Part shown: positions 1 through 7,060 of the stretch, piece by piece
Position numbering within the stretch: the stretch's first letter is position 1
Layout of the letters: the number at the start of each line of letters is the position of its first letter
From: an uncultured Porphyromonadaceae bacterium
Lineage (GTDB): Bacteria > Bacteroidota > Bacteroidia > Bacteroidales > Muribaculaceae
NCBI GenBank assembly: GCA_938027385.1
Contig: CALJBF010000170.1
Span: 1-15,745 of the forward strand
Direction: 5' to 3'
Length of the DNA: 15,745 bases
Translations under genes and position numbers: made by a program
Notes under the pieces: generated by a model
Database searches by the model: none
Seen by the model: the letters and a program-made list of their open reading frames with translations, nothing else
What the model was told of the DNA's origin: nothing

Positions 1-556
1 GGCCGAACTGTGCCTCGAAGGCGCCGAGCACTTTCTCAAGGTCATGGCTCGACGATTCGCAAAGGGCGTGGAAGTGGAACCCCTCGATGCCGTCGGGCAA
101 CGTGTCGCCCAGCATGGCGGCGGTGACGCCGAAACGGCTGCCGGGGAGCGCGGGGTTGTATATGTCGGTCTCGATGACCGAGCACTCGGGGTTTACCCTC
201 AGGCCCGGCGACACCCCTGCGGCAATGGCCCGAGGTGCGAATCGGTTGAACTGGTCGAGCGAGTTGAACGTGATGTGCGAGCTACCGGCCAGGTATTCGT
301 CTATGGTGCCGTCGGTATAGGCCGGGCAATACGAGTGCACCTTGCGGCCCAGTTCCTCGTTGCCAAGGCGCAGTTCGTTGAGCGACGAGGCTGTCGATTT
401 CACGCCGTATTCCCTGAAGATTCCGAAAGTCTTCCACAGGGCATTGGCCTTGAAGGCCATGATGATCTCTACGCCGGCATCGGCGGCGACACCGGTTATC
501 AGCGACAGGTTGCGGCGCAGGCGCTCTTCGTATACTATATAATATGGTGTATCCAA
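1..556 (-). CDS. nspC: Carboxynorspermidine decarboxylase, partial (3' end beyond window)
   Basis: This is a PLP-dependent fold-III decarboxylase of the NspC type, which converts carboxynorspermidine or carboxyspermidine to (nor)spermidine in the alternative polyamine pathway found in Bacteroidetes. About 185 N-terminal residues are visible. The segment EIIMAFKANALW (about residues 30-41) contains the expected PLP lysine, K36. NPECSVIETDIYNPALPGSRFG and then FHFHALCESSSHDLE follow in the order known for NspC. The frame has no ATG near the expected N-terminus. The best start is a TTG at 556-554, one base after the stop of the upstream helicase gene, giving M-D-T-P-Y-Y, which agrees with the short N-terminus of relatives. 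It is the last visible gene of a DUF4250-uvrD-nspC operon and is probably translationally coupled. Family assignment is strong; the exact start is less certain. Confidence 0.9.
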   Translation of the reverse strand, partial: MDTPYYIVYEERLRRNLSLITGVAADAGVEIIMAFKANALWKTFGIFREYGVKSTASSLNELRLGNEELGRKVHSYCPAYTDGTIDEYLAGSSHITFNSLDQFNRFAPRAIAAGVSPGLRVNPECSVIETDIYNPALPGSRFGVTAAMLGDTLPDGIEGFHFHALCESSSHDLEKVLGAFEAQFG

Positions 557-557
557 G

Positions 558-2909
558 TCAGTCGAGTATTTTGAATCGGGCGAATTTGAGCATGAGTTTC
601 TTCTGGTCGGCTCCCGAGAAAAGCACGTTTATCTTTGCTCCGGTAGGGGCATCCTCTATCGAGACGATGCGGCCTCGGCCGAAACGTTCGTGCAGAATCT
701 CCATGCCGTCGGCCAGTTCGCCGACAGTGTGGCGGCTGAAATCGCCTGAGCCGGCGGGTGCTGTGTCTGTCGTGACATTCCGTGCCGGTACGCCTACTGT
801 GACACGGGGGCGGGGAGGGGTCTGCGGACGTGCGGGCACAGGGTCGATGACGGAATGTACCCCCACCGACGAGTGAAATGACTCGCGGTAACGGTCGAGC
901 CGCTCGGCCGAGCGGTCGAAGGTCATGGCGGTGCCCTGCATGAGTTGCAGGTATTTCGGATTGATGTCGCGCAGGAACGGCGACGGACGGCAGGCCATGC
1001 TCTGGCCGTTGCGGAACCGTGACGAGGTGTACGACATCATGCAGAACCGTTTGGCGCGGGTTATGGCCACGTAGAGCAGACGGCGCTCCTCTTCGATCTC
1101 GGCAATCGAGCCCTGTGACATGGCGCTCGGGAACAGGTCATCCTCGACGCCAACAATGACAACGTTGCCGAATTCCAGGCCCTTCGAGGCGTGCACGGTC
1201 ATCATCGTCACTTTCGGCCCCTCGGTATTCTTCTCCTTGTCATCCTGGTCGGTGGCAAGCGACACTTCGGCCAGAAAATCGATCATGGAAACATCGGCGA
1301 TACCCTCCTCGTTGCGCGTGTCCACGAACTCCTGCACGTTGGTCAGAATCTCCTGCAGGTTCTCCTGTTTCGACATGTTCTCGGGCGTGGTGTCGGTCAT
1401 AAGCGACGTCAGCATGGCCGTGCGCGAGATTATCATGGTCGCGAGCGCGGCGGCATCTGCGCCATTCCGGTCAGCCTCGACGAATCCGGCCACCAGGTCG
1501 CGGAAACCGGCAAGTTTCCTCGCCGTGCCGGAATTGACAGAGAGCATGTATTTCTGCGGGTCGTTCAGCACCTCCCAGATGCTGACGCGTCCCTCTATGG
1601 CGGCGCGGGTCAGTTTACCCACGGTGGTCTCGCCTATGCCGCGGGCCGGATAGTTGATGATACGCCGCAGGGCTTCGTCGTCATCGGGGTTGACGGCGAG
1701 CCTGAAATAAGCTATGGCGTCTTTGATCTCCTTTCGCTGGTAGAACGAGAGGCCGCCGTAGATGCGGTAGGGGATATTGCGCTTGCGCAGGGCCTCCTCC
1801 AGGCGGCGGCTCTGCACGTTGGTGCGGTAAAGTATGGCGAAATCATCCCAGGTGTCACCGGCCTCGACTTTGCGGCGCGCTATGCGCTCGGCGGTCATTC
1901 CGGCCTCCTCATAGTCGGTGTAGCAGTTTATCACCTCGATTTTCGGGCCGACGTCGTTTTTCGAGAATACCTGTTTGCGTATCTGCTCGCGGTTCTTGTC
2001 GATCAGCGAGTTGGCGGCGTCGACGATGTTCTGTGTCGAGCGGTAGTTCTGCTCAAGCTTGAATATGCGCAGGTCGGGGTATGCCTTGCGCAGATTGAGG
2101 ATGTTTCTGATATTGGCTCCGCGGAACGAGTAGATGCTCTGGGCGTCGTCGCCCACCATTGTCAGGGCGTTGGTCTTCTCGCACAGCTCGGTGACGATGC
2201 AGTGCTGGGCGAAGTTGGTGTCCTGATACTCGTCTACGAGCACATATCTGAAGAAGTCTCGGTAATACGACAGAACCTCGCGGTGTTCTTTCAGAAGCAC
2301 GTTGGTGTAGTAGAGCAGGTCATCGAAGTCCATTGCTCCGGCCACGCGGCAGCGGGCGCGGTACGTGCGGTAGATGTCGACCGTCAGAGGGCGCCGCGCC
2401 GCGCGGTCGGCGCCTGTCAGGTCAAGGTCGGCGGCGTATGCGTCGGGCGAGATCAGCGCGTTCTTGGCCATTGAGATCACACCCTGTATGGTCGAAGGCT
2501 TGTAAAGTTTCTCGTCAAGGTTCATGTCCTTGATGATCTGCTTTATCAGTGCTTTCGAGTCGGCCGAGTCGTAGATGGTGAACGTGGGCTTGAACCCTAT
2601 CAGGGCCGCGTTCTGCCTGAGAATACGGCTGAAGATAGAGTGGAATGTGCCCATCCAGAGCCGACGGGCGGTATCGTGCCCTACAAGGGCCTCGATGCGG
2701 TCGCGCATCTCGCGGGCAGCCTTGTTGGTGAACGTCAGCGCCATTATGCGCCAGGGCTCGTAACCCTGCGTGAGCAGATGCACGATCTTGTAGGTGAGCA
2801 CGCGGGTCTTGCCCGACCCGGCGCCGGCAATGACAAGCTGGGGGCCGTCGCAGTATTCCACGGCCTCTCGCTGCTGGGGGTTGAGCTGTTCAAGATACTC
2901 CCGCGTCAT
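558..2909 (-). CDS. uvrD: UvrD/PcrA-type superfamily 1 DNA helicase
   Basis: A 783-residue ATP-dependent 3'-5' DNA helicase of the UvrD/PcrA/Rep family, cytosolic, acting in excision repair, replication-fork maintenance and removal of recombinase or stalled polymerase. The SF1A motifs appear in order: Walker A AGAGSGKT (residues 28-35), LTFTNKAAREM (58-68), Walker B VDEYQDTN (225-232), GDDAQSIYSFRGA (253-265), EQNYRST (286-292), TVHASKGLEF (571-580) and VAITRAK (614-620). The last ~45 residues (RFGRGRIVSIED ... KLMLKFARFKIL) match the C-terminal Tudor-like module that tethers PcrA/UvrD to RNA polymerase. Full length for the family. The start ATG overlaps the stop of the upstream DUF4250 gene (ATGA). 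UvrD and PcrA cannot be told apart from sequence alone, so the symbol is generic. Confidence 0.96.
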   Translation of the reverse strand: MTREYLEQLNPQQREAVEYCDGPQLVIAGAGSGKTRVLTYKIVHLLTQGYEPWRIMALTFTNKAAREMRDRIEALVGHDTARRLWMGTFHSIFSRILRQNAALIGFKPTFTIYDSADSKALIKQIIKDMNLDEKLYKPSTIQGVISMAKNALISPDAYAADLDLTGADRAARRPLTVDIYRTYRARCRVAGAMDFDDLLYYTNVLLKEHREVLSYYRDFFRYVLVDEYQDTNFAQHCIVTELCEKTNALTMVGDDAQSIYSFRGANIRNILNLRKAYPDLRIFKLEQNYRSTQNIVDAANSLIDKNREQIRKQVFSKNDVGPKIEVINCYTDYEEAGMTAERIARRKVEAGDTWDDFAILYRTNVQSRRLEEALRKRNIPYRIYGGLSFYQRKEIKDAIAYFRLAVNPDDDEALRRIINYPARGIGETTVGKLTRAAIEGRVSIWEVLNDPQKYMLSVNSGTARKLAGFRDLVAGFVEADRNGADAAALATMIISRTAMLTSLMTDTTPENMSKQENLQEILTNVQEFVDTRNEEGIADVSMIDFLAEVSLATDQDDKEKNTEGPKVTMMTVHASKGLEFGNVVIVGVEDDLFPSAMSQGSIAEIEEERRLLYVAITRAKRFCMMSYTSSRFRNGQSMACRPSPFLRDINPKYLQLMQGTAMTFDRSAERLDRYRESFHSSVGVHSVIDPVPARPQTPPRPRVTVGVPARNVTTDTAPAGSGDFSRHTVGELADGMEILHERFGRGRIVSIEDAPTGAKINVLFSGADQKKLMLKFARFKILD

Positions 2910-3088
2910 ACGAACCGGTTGCTCTGCGGGTTATACTCGAAACCTGCGGCGCCGAGTTTCTCTTCAAGCGCCGTGCGGTCCACCTCCATGTCGTCGCACA
3001 GACGGTCGAGTCCTTCGGGGTAATCGTCGCGCAGTCTGGTGTTTATGTAGCTGAGCAATATGATGGGATCCTGTGGTAGATTTTCCAT
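2906..3088 (-). CDS. DUF4250 domain-containing small protein
   Basis: A 60-residue acidic, soluble-looking protein (starts MENLPQDPIILLSYINTRLR, ends FEYNPQSNRFV). The pattern N-L-P-x-D-P-x-I-L-L-S-x-I-N-T-x-L-R-D followed by a short helical segment and G-x-E-Y-x-P-x-x-N-x-F-V fits DUF4250, a family of unknown function that occurs as stand-alone proteins of this size. No signal peptide, membrane segment or metal-binding cysteine pair is visible. The central part (LDRLCDDMEVDRTALEEKLGAAGFEYN) reads like a small helix-turn-helix-like fold, but DNA binding is only a guess. It is the first gene of the minus-strand operon, has a short leader after a TAACTTTG promoter element, and overlaps the helicase start by four bases, so the two are likely co-translated. 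Confidence 0.85.
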   Translation of the reverse strand: MENLPQDPIILLSYINTRLRDDYPEGLDRLCDDMEVDRTALEEKLGAAGFEYNPQSNRFV

Positions 3089-3108
3089 GTACGGTCTGTT
3101 CTTTACTG

Positions 3109-3116
3109 CAAAGTTA
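3109..3116 (-). promoter_or_regulatory. -7 promoter element for the DUF4250-uvrD-nspC operon
   Basis: Read on the minus strand the bases are TAACTTTG, an exact match to the Bacteroidetes primary-sigma -7 consensus TAnnTTTG. It lies 20 bases upstream of the DUF4250 ATG (3086-3088), implying a short 5' leader of about 10-20 bases. No clear TTTG -33 box is visible at the usual 19-21 base distance, as is common in this phylum. Confidence 0.65.
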
Positions 3117-3159
3117 CTTAATTATGGCGGGTCTTTACGACTTTATGGGTGGAATTTTG

Positions 3160-3167
3160 TAACTTTG
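3160..3167 (+). promoter_or_regulatory. -7 promoter element for the polyprenyl synthase-tatD operon
   Basis: TAACTTTG, an exact match to the Bacteroidetes -7 consensus TAnnTTTG, placed 43 bases from the divergent element that serves the minus-strand operon. Transcription should begin around 3174. This rules against the upstream GTG at 3149 as the start of the plus-strand gene and leaves the ATGs at 3197 and 3233. No good -33 TTTG is seen. Confidence 0.65.
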
Positions 3168-3232
3168 CTCAAAATTGGGCGGTTATCTCCGGGCGCATGA
3201 ATCCGGTCGGCAGCCGCCTCAGACAACAGACC

Positions 3233-4192
3233 ATGGAATTTACCACCGAATATTTCGCCGACGTAATCGAACACGGAATTGCGTCGCTGCAATATCCTGC
3301 ACGTCCCGCAGGTCTCTATGAACCTATCCGCTACACCCTCGAAGGGGGCGGAAAACGCATCCGTCCGGTACTTCTGCTGGCCACAGCCGCCGCCTACGGT
3401 CTGGCCCCCGAGCGGGCGCTTGCTCCGGCTCTCGGCATAGAGCTGTTCCACAACTTCACCCTGCTGCATGACGACGTTATGGATAACGCAGATGTGCGCC
3501 GCGGGCGCCCCACGGTGCACCGCCGCTGGAACAGCGAGACGGCAATCCTTTCGGGCGACACCATGCTCACCATGGCCACGCAGTTCATCGGAAGGTGTTC
3601 GGCAGCACTCCTGCCTGGTGTGCTCTATCTGTTCAACCGCACTGCCATCGAGATATACGAAGGCCAGCAGTATGACATGAACTTCGAGAGCATGACCGAC
3701 GTCACCCCCGACGAATATCTTGAGATGATTCGCCTCAAGACCGCCGTACTGCTGGCGGCCTCATGCCATATCGGCGCCCTCATATCGGGCGCTCCCGATG
3801 TTGACCAGAAGGCGATGCACGCCTACGGCGAGGCTCTCGGCATGGCTTTCCAGCTGCGCGACGACCTGCTTGACACCTACGGCGACCCTACTATATTCGG
3901 CAAGGAGATAGGTGGCGACATCATAAACGAGAAGAAGACATATCTCTGGATCATGGCCCGCAAGGCTGACGCCCCGGCGCTGGACGCCATTCTCCGCGCA
4001 AAGCCCTCTGATCATATCAAGGTAGAGCAGGTGAGGACGCTGTATGACAGGCTCGACATCCCCGCGCAGACCACGGCGCTGATCGACAGCTATATCGACA
4101 AGGCTGTAAAAGCACTTCCCGAGTCAATGCCGGCCAATGCCCGCGAGTTCTTCACGAAACTTGCCACATCGACATCCACCCGCCAGTCGTGA
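3233..4192 (+). CDS. Short-chain polyprenyl (farnesyl/geranylgeranyl) diphosphate synthase
   Basis: A trans-isoprenyl diphosphate synthase of 319 residues that condenses isopentenyl diphosphate with allylic diphosphates, feeding quinone, undecaprenyl or other isoprenoid synthesis. Visible motifs: GGGKRIRP (residues 38-45, diphosphate binding), first aspartate-rich motif DDVMD (80-84), GRPTVHRRW (91-99), and second aspartate-rich motif DDLLD (210-214) followed by GKEIGGDI (223-230). Phe75 sits five residues before the first aspartate motif. In archaeal-type GGPP synthases an aromatic residue there limits products to about C20, so a C15-C20 product is inferred. The ATG at 3233 is chosen because homologues begin close to this point and the promoter at 3160-3167 lies inside the longer GTG-initiated frame; the ATG at 3197 remains possible. 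The stop overlaps the tatD start (TGATG). Confidence 0.92.
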   Translation: MEFTTEYFADVIEHGIASLQYPARPAGLYEPIRYTLEGGGKRIRPVLLLATAAAYGLAPERALAPALGIELFHNFTLLHDDVMDNADVRRGRPTVHRRWNSETAILSGDTMLTMATQFIGRCSAALLPGVLYLFNRTAIEIYEGQQYDMNFESMTDVTPDEYLEMIRLKTAVLLAASCHIGALISGAPDVDQKAMHAYGEALGMAFQLRDDLLDTYGDPTIFGKEIGGDIINEKKTYLWIMARKADAPALDAILRAKPSDHIKVEQVRTLYDRLDIPAQTTALIDSYIDKAVKALPESMPANAREFFTKLATSTSTRQS

Positions 4193-5013
4193 TGCCTGAG
4201 CTTTTCGATACCCATACCCATCTGTATGACGCCGCTTTCGATGCCGAAGAGGGTGACACCCGGCTTGCGGGACAGGCAGACGCCGTGCGGCGTGCCGTCG
4301 ACGCAGGTGTGACGCGGATGATTCTCCCGGCATGCGAGATGAAGGAACTTCCGGCGATAGAACGGCTTGCCGCCATGTTTCCCGGCAACCTGCTTGTAGC
4401 CGCCGGCATACACCCCGAGAATCTGCCCGCGCCCGATGCGTTGAATGACGAACTTGCACGGCTCGACACATATATCGCCGCTCACCGCCGCGACCTGGTG
4501 GCCGTGGGCGAAATCGGCATAGACCTCTACTGGGACCGCTCGCGCCTCGATGACCAGAAATCTGTATTCCGCGAGCAGTGCCTGATGGCATTGAGGCATA
4601 ACCTGCCCGTGATTATCCACTGCCGCGAGGGGCTTGACGAGGTACTTGACGTGCTGTCATCTCTACCCGCGACTCCGCGGGGCGTATTCCACTGTTTTTC
4701 AGGAACGGCCGACGATGTGGCGCGTATACGCCGCGTCGGCGACTTCTATTTCGGCATAGGGGGTATTCTCACTTTCAAGAAATCGAAACTTCCCGAGGTA
4801 GTCGGCGCCATCCCGACCGACCGCATACTGCTTGAGACCGATTCGCCCTACATGGCCCCTGTGCCCATGCGCGGGCGCCGCAACGAATCGGCCTATATGC
4901 CATATGTGGCGGCGCGGCTTGCCGAGGCGCTTGGCATGACAGCCGATGACGCAGCGGCCCTTACGACCGATAATGCGCTGACTCTGTTTGGCCGTTCACC
5001 CGAAAATCAGTAA
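4192..5013 (+). CDS. tatD: TatD-family metal-dependent hydrolase (putative DNase)
   Basis: A 273-residue TIM-barrel amidohydrolase-like protein of the TatD/YcfH/YjjV family; members are Mg-dependent 3'-5' exonucleases or deoxyribonucleases, and the true substrate here is unknown. Metal ligands are in the expected places: HTH (His8 and His10), Glu107 in VGEIGID, His143 in IIHCREG, His167 in GVFHCFSG and Asp217 in LLETDSPY. The substrate-loop sequence PMRGRRNES follows. Length is normal. The ATG at 4192 uses the last base of the preceding gene's TGA, so re-initiation is likely; a GTG one codon upstream (4189) could also start it. The stop codon TAA is also the first three bases of the promoter element for the next gene. 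Confidence 0.94.
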   Translation: MPELFDTHTHLYDAAFDAEEGDTRLAGQADAVRRAVDAGVTRMILPACEMKELPAIERLAAMFPGNLLVAAGIHPENLPAPDALNDELARLDTYIAAHRRDLVAVGEIGIDLYWDRSRLDDQKSVFREQCLMALRHNLPVIIHCREGLDEVLDVLSSLPATPRGVFHCFSGTADDVARIRRVGDFYFGIGGILTFKKSKLPEVVGAIPTDRILLETDSPYMAPVPMRGRRNESAYMPYVAARLAEALGMTADDAAALTTDNALTLFGRSPENQ

Positions 5014-5018
5014 CTTTG
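4987..5018 (+). promoter_or_regulatory. Promoter of the ABC-F gene, embedded in the 3' end of tatD
   Basis: A textbook Bacteroidetes promoter: -33 box TTTG (4987-4990), a 20-base spacer, and -7 box TAACTTTG (5011-5018). The -33 box lies in tatD coding sequence and the -7 box contains the tatD stop codon. Transcription should begin near 5025, leaving a leader of about 35 bases that carries a short direct repeat (AGATAAGAA twice). Both boxes and the spacing fit, making this the best-supported promoter in the window. Confidence 0.8.
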
Positions 5019-5059
5019 CACCCAGATAAGAAAGATAAGAAAGCAAAGCCAATCACCAC

Positions 5060-6679
5060 ATGATAGCTACCTCCAATTTAGGAATACAATTCGGTAAAAG
5101 AGTTCTTTTTCAGGATGTGAACCTGAAATTCACGCACGGCAACTGCTATGGCGTGATCGGTGCCAACGGCGCCGGCAAATCGACGTTGATGAAAATCCTG
5201 TCGGGCGAGCTTTCGCCCACACACGGCAACGTGACGATGGGGCCGGGCGAGCGTCTCTCGGTTCTTGAGCAGGATCACTTCAAGTTCGACGACCAGACGG
5301 TGATGAACACCGTGCTCCAGGGCCATTCGGTGCTCTGGGACATCATGGAAGAGAAAGACGCCCTCTATGCCAAACCCGATTTCTCGGACGCCGACGGCAT
5401 CCGTGCCTCTGAACTTGAGGAGCGTTTCGCCGAGCTCGAGGGGTGGAACGCCGAGGCTGACGCCGCGGCACTCCTTTCCGGTCTGGGCATACGCGAGGAC
5501 CGCCACCAGATGCTGATGCGCGACCTCACCGGTGCCGAGAAAGTGCGTGTGCTCCTGGCGCGCGCCCTCTACGGCAACCCCGATAACCTTCTGCTCGACG
5601 AGCCTACCAATGACCTTGACCTCGACACCGTGGCATGGCTTGAGGACTACCTCTCGAAATTCGAGAACACGGTGCTTGTGGTCAGCCACGACCGCCACTT
5701 CCTCGATTCGGTCTGCACACATACGCTCGATATCGACTACAACAAGGTGACCCTCTTCGCCGGCAACTATTCGTTCTGGTACGAGTCGTCGCAGCTCGCC
5801 CTGCGTCAGCAGCAGCAGCAGAACAAGAAAGCCGAGGAGAAACGCAAGGAACTTCTCGAGTTCATACAGCGTTTCTCGGCCAACGTGGCCAAGTCGAAAC
5901 AGACTACCTCGCGCAAGAAGATGCTTGAGAAACTCAATATCGAGGAGATCCAGCCTTCATCGCGCCGCTACCCCGGCATCATCTTCACCCCCGAGCGCGA
6001 GCCGGGCAACAAGATTCTCGAGGTGCACGGCCTCACAGCGCTTTCGCCCGAAGGCGAGGTGCTGTTCAAGGATGTGAACTTCCAGGTCGAGAAAGATGAC
6101 AAGGTGGTGTGCCTCTCGCGCGACCCCCGCGCCATGACCGCCCTGTTCGAAATCGTGATGGGGAACCGCAAGGCCGACGAGGGTACGTTCGAATGGGGCC
6201 AGACCATCACCACGGCCTATCTGCCGCTCGATAATTCGGCGTTCTTCAACACCGACCTCAACCTTGTCGACTGGCTCTGCCAGTTCTCTGACGACTCTTC
6301 CGAGATTTATCTGAAAGGTTTCCTCGGCAAGATGCTCTTCTCGGGCGAGGAGGTGCTCAAGAAAGCCTCGGTACTTTCCGGTGGCGAGAAGATGCGCTGC
6401 ATGATTGCCCGCATGATGCTGCGCAACGCCAACACCATGGTGCTCGACACCCCCACGAACCACCTCGACCTCGAATCGATCCAGGCTCTCAACAATACCC
6501 TCAAGACATTCAAGGGGAACCTGCTGTTCGCCTCGCACGACCACGAGTTCATCCAGACCGTGGCCAACCGCATCATAGAGCTTACCCCCAACGGCATAAT
6601 AGACAAGATGATGGACTACGACGACTATATCACAGACGAGAAGGTCGCCGCCGCCAAAGAACGTCTCTACGCCCGATAA
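5060..6679 (+). CDS. YbiT-like ABC-F family ATPase with a degenerate second ATP site
   Basis: A 539-residue soluble protein with two ABC ATPase domains and no membrane segments, the layout of ABC-F factors that act at the ribosomal E site; the best match by recall is the YbiT subgroup. Domain 1 has Walker A GANGAGKS (34-41), a modified signature LTGAE (156-160), Walker B LLLDE (177-181) and a switch His in VVSHD (210). A charged linker with five consecutive Gln (250-254) and a basic KSKQTTSRKK stretch (278-287) separates the domains. Domain 2 has an intact LSGGE (439-443) and SHD, but its Walker A position reads CLSRDPRAMTALFE (351-364) and the catalytic Glu is Thr (VLDTPTNHLD, 461-470). The canonical site (domain 1 Walker motifs plus domain 2 signature) is thus complete, while the other site is degraded in all three parts. 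It has its own promoter and is followed after 29 bases by the Dabb gene. Confidence 0.93.
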   Translation: MIATSNLGIQFGKRVLFQDVNLKFTHGNCYGVIGANGAGKSTLMKILSGELSPTHGNVTMGPGERLSVLEQDHFKFDDQTVMNTVLQGHSVLWDIMEEKDALYAKPDFSDADGIRASELEERFAELEGWNAEADAAALLSGLGIREDRHQMLMRDLTGAEKVRVLLARALYGNPDNLLLDEPTNDLDLDTVAWLEDYLSKFENTVLVVSHDRHFLDSVCTHTLDIDYNKVTLFAGNYSFWYESSQLALRQQQQQNKKAEEKRKELLEFIQRFSANVAKSKQTTSRKKMLEKLNIEEIQPSSRRYPGIIFTPEREPGNKILEVHGLTALSPEGEVLFKDVNFQVEKDDKVVCLSRDPRAMTALFEIVMGNRKADEGTFEWGQTITTAYLPLDNSAFFNTDLNLVDWLCQFSDDSSEIYLKGFLGKMLFSGEEVLKKASVLSGGEKMRCMIARMMLRNANTMVLDTPTNHLDLESIQALNNTLKTFKGNLLFASHDHEFIQTVANRIIELTPNGIIDKMMDYDDYITDEKVAAAKERLYAR

Positions 6680-6708
6680 TATCCACACGACACAACCCTC
6701 ATACGATT

Positions 6709-7014
6709 ATGGTAAAGCATATAGTGACATTCAAGCTCAAGGGTACGCCCGAAGAGCGCCTGGCCGTAGCCCGCGATTTCCGCGATGCGCTGATGAAACT
6801 GCCCGCGACGATTGACTGCCTGCAGTCGATGGAAGTGGGTATCAACGAGAACCCCGCCGAAAGCTGGGATCTGGTGCTTACAGCCGTGGTGCTCACCATG
6901 GAGGATGTGGCTGTCTACGCCACACATCCGGCACATGTCGCCGCCGCCGCCATCATAAAGAACCACAAGGACTCACGCGCCTGTGTGGATTATCTTTTCG
7001 AAGAAAAAGTTTAA
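6709..7014 (+). CDS. Dabb (stress-responsive alpha/beta-barrel) domain protein
   Basis: A 101-residue single-domain protein matching the Dabb family (dimeric ferredoxin-like barrel): the N-terminal strand MVKHIVTFKLKGTPEE, a central helix DALMKLPATIDCLQSMEVGIN, and the C-terminal pattern YATHPAHVAAAAIIKNHKDSRACVDYLFE. Members range from plant stress proteins to bacterial proteins of unknown role; some act as small-molecule cyclases or monooxygenase-like dimers. His4 and the HPAH segment are typical of the family, but no specific reaction can be assigned. It lies 29 bases after the ABC-F stop with no promoter in between, so it is probably co-transcribed. Length is usual for the family. Confidence 0.85.
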   Translation: MVKHIVTFKLKGTPEERLAVARDFRDALMKLPATIDCLQSMEVGINENPAESWDLVLTAVVLTMEDVAVYATHPAHVAAAAIIKNHKDSRACVDYLFEEKV

Positions 7015-7060
7015 ATGACTTCAATTTCTGAAAATCCATCACTTTCAATACAACATACCC

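Noticed and set aside
1191..2474. 427-residue open frame on the plus strand, antisense to the helicase gene
   Set aside because: It is opposite a gene with every SF1 helicase motif; the translation is Gly/Val/His-rich with no domain, a typical shadow frame of GC-rich codon use.
3149..3232. N-terminal extension of the prenyl synthase starting at GTG
   Set aside because: A consensus promoter element lies within it, and the extension does not look like the family.
6100..6480. ABC-F second domain as a frameshifted or decaying pseudogene region
   Set aside because: The frame is intact, LSGGE, SHD and flanking segments are well kept, and only the parts of one ATP site are changed, so a functional degenerate site is more likely.
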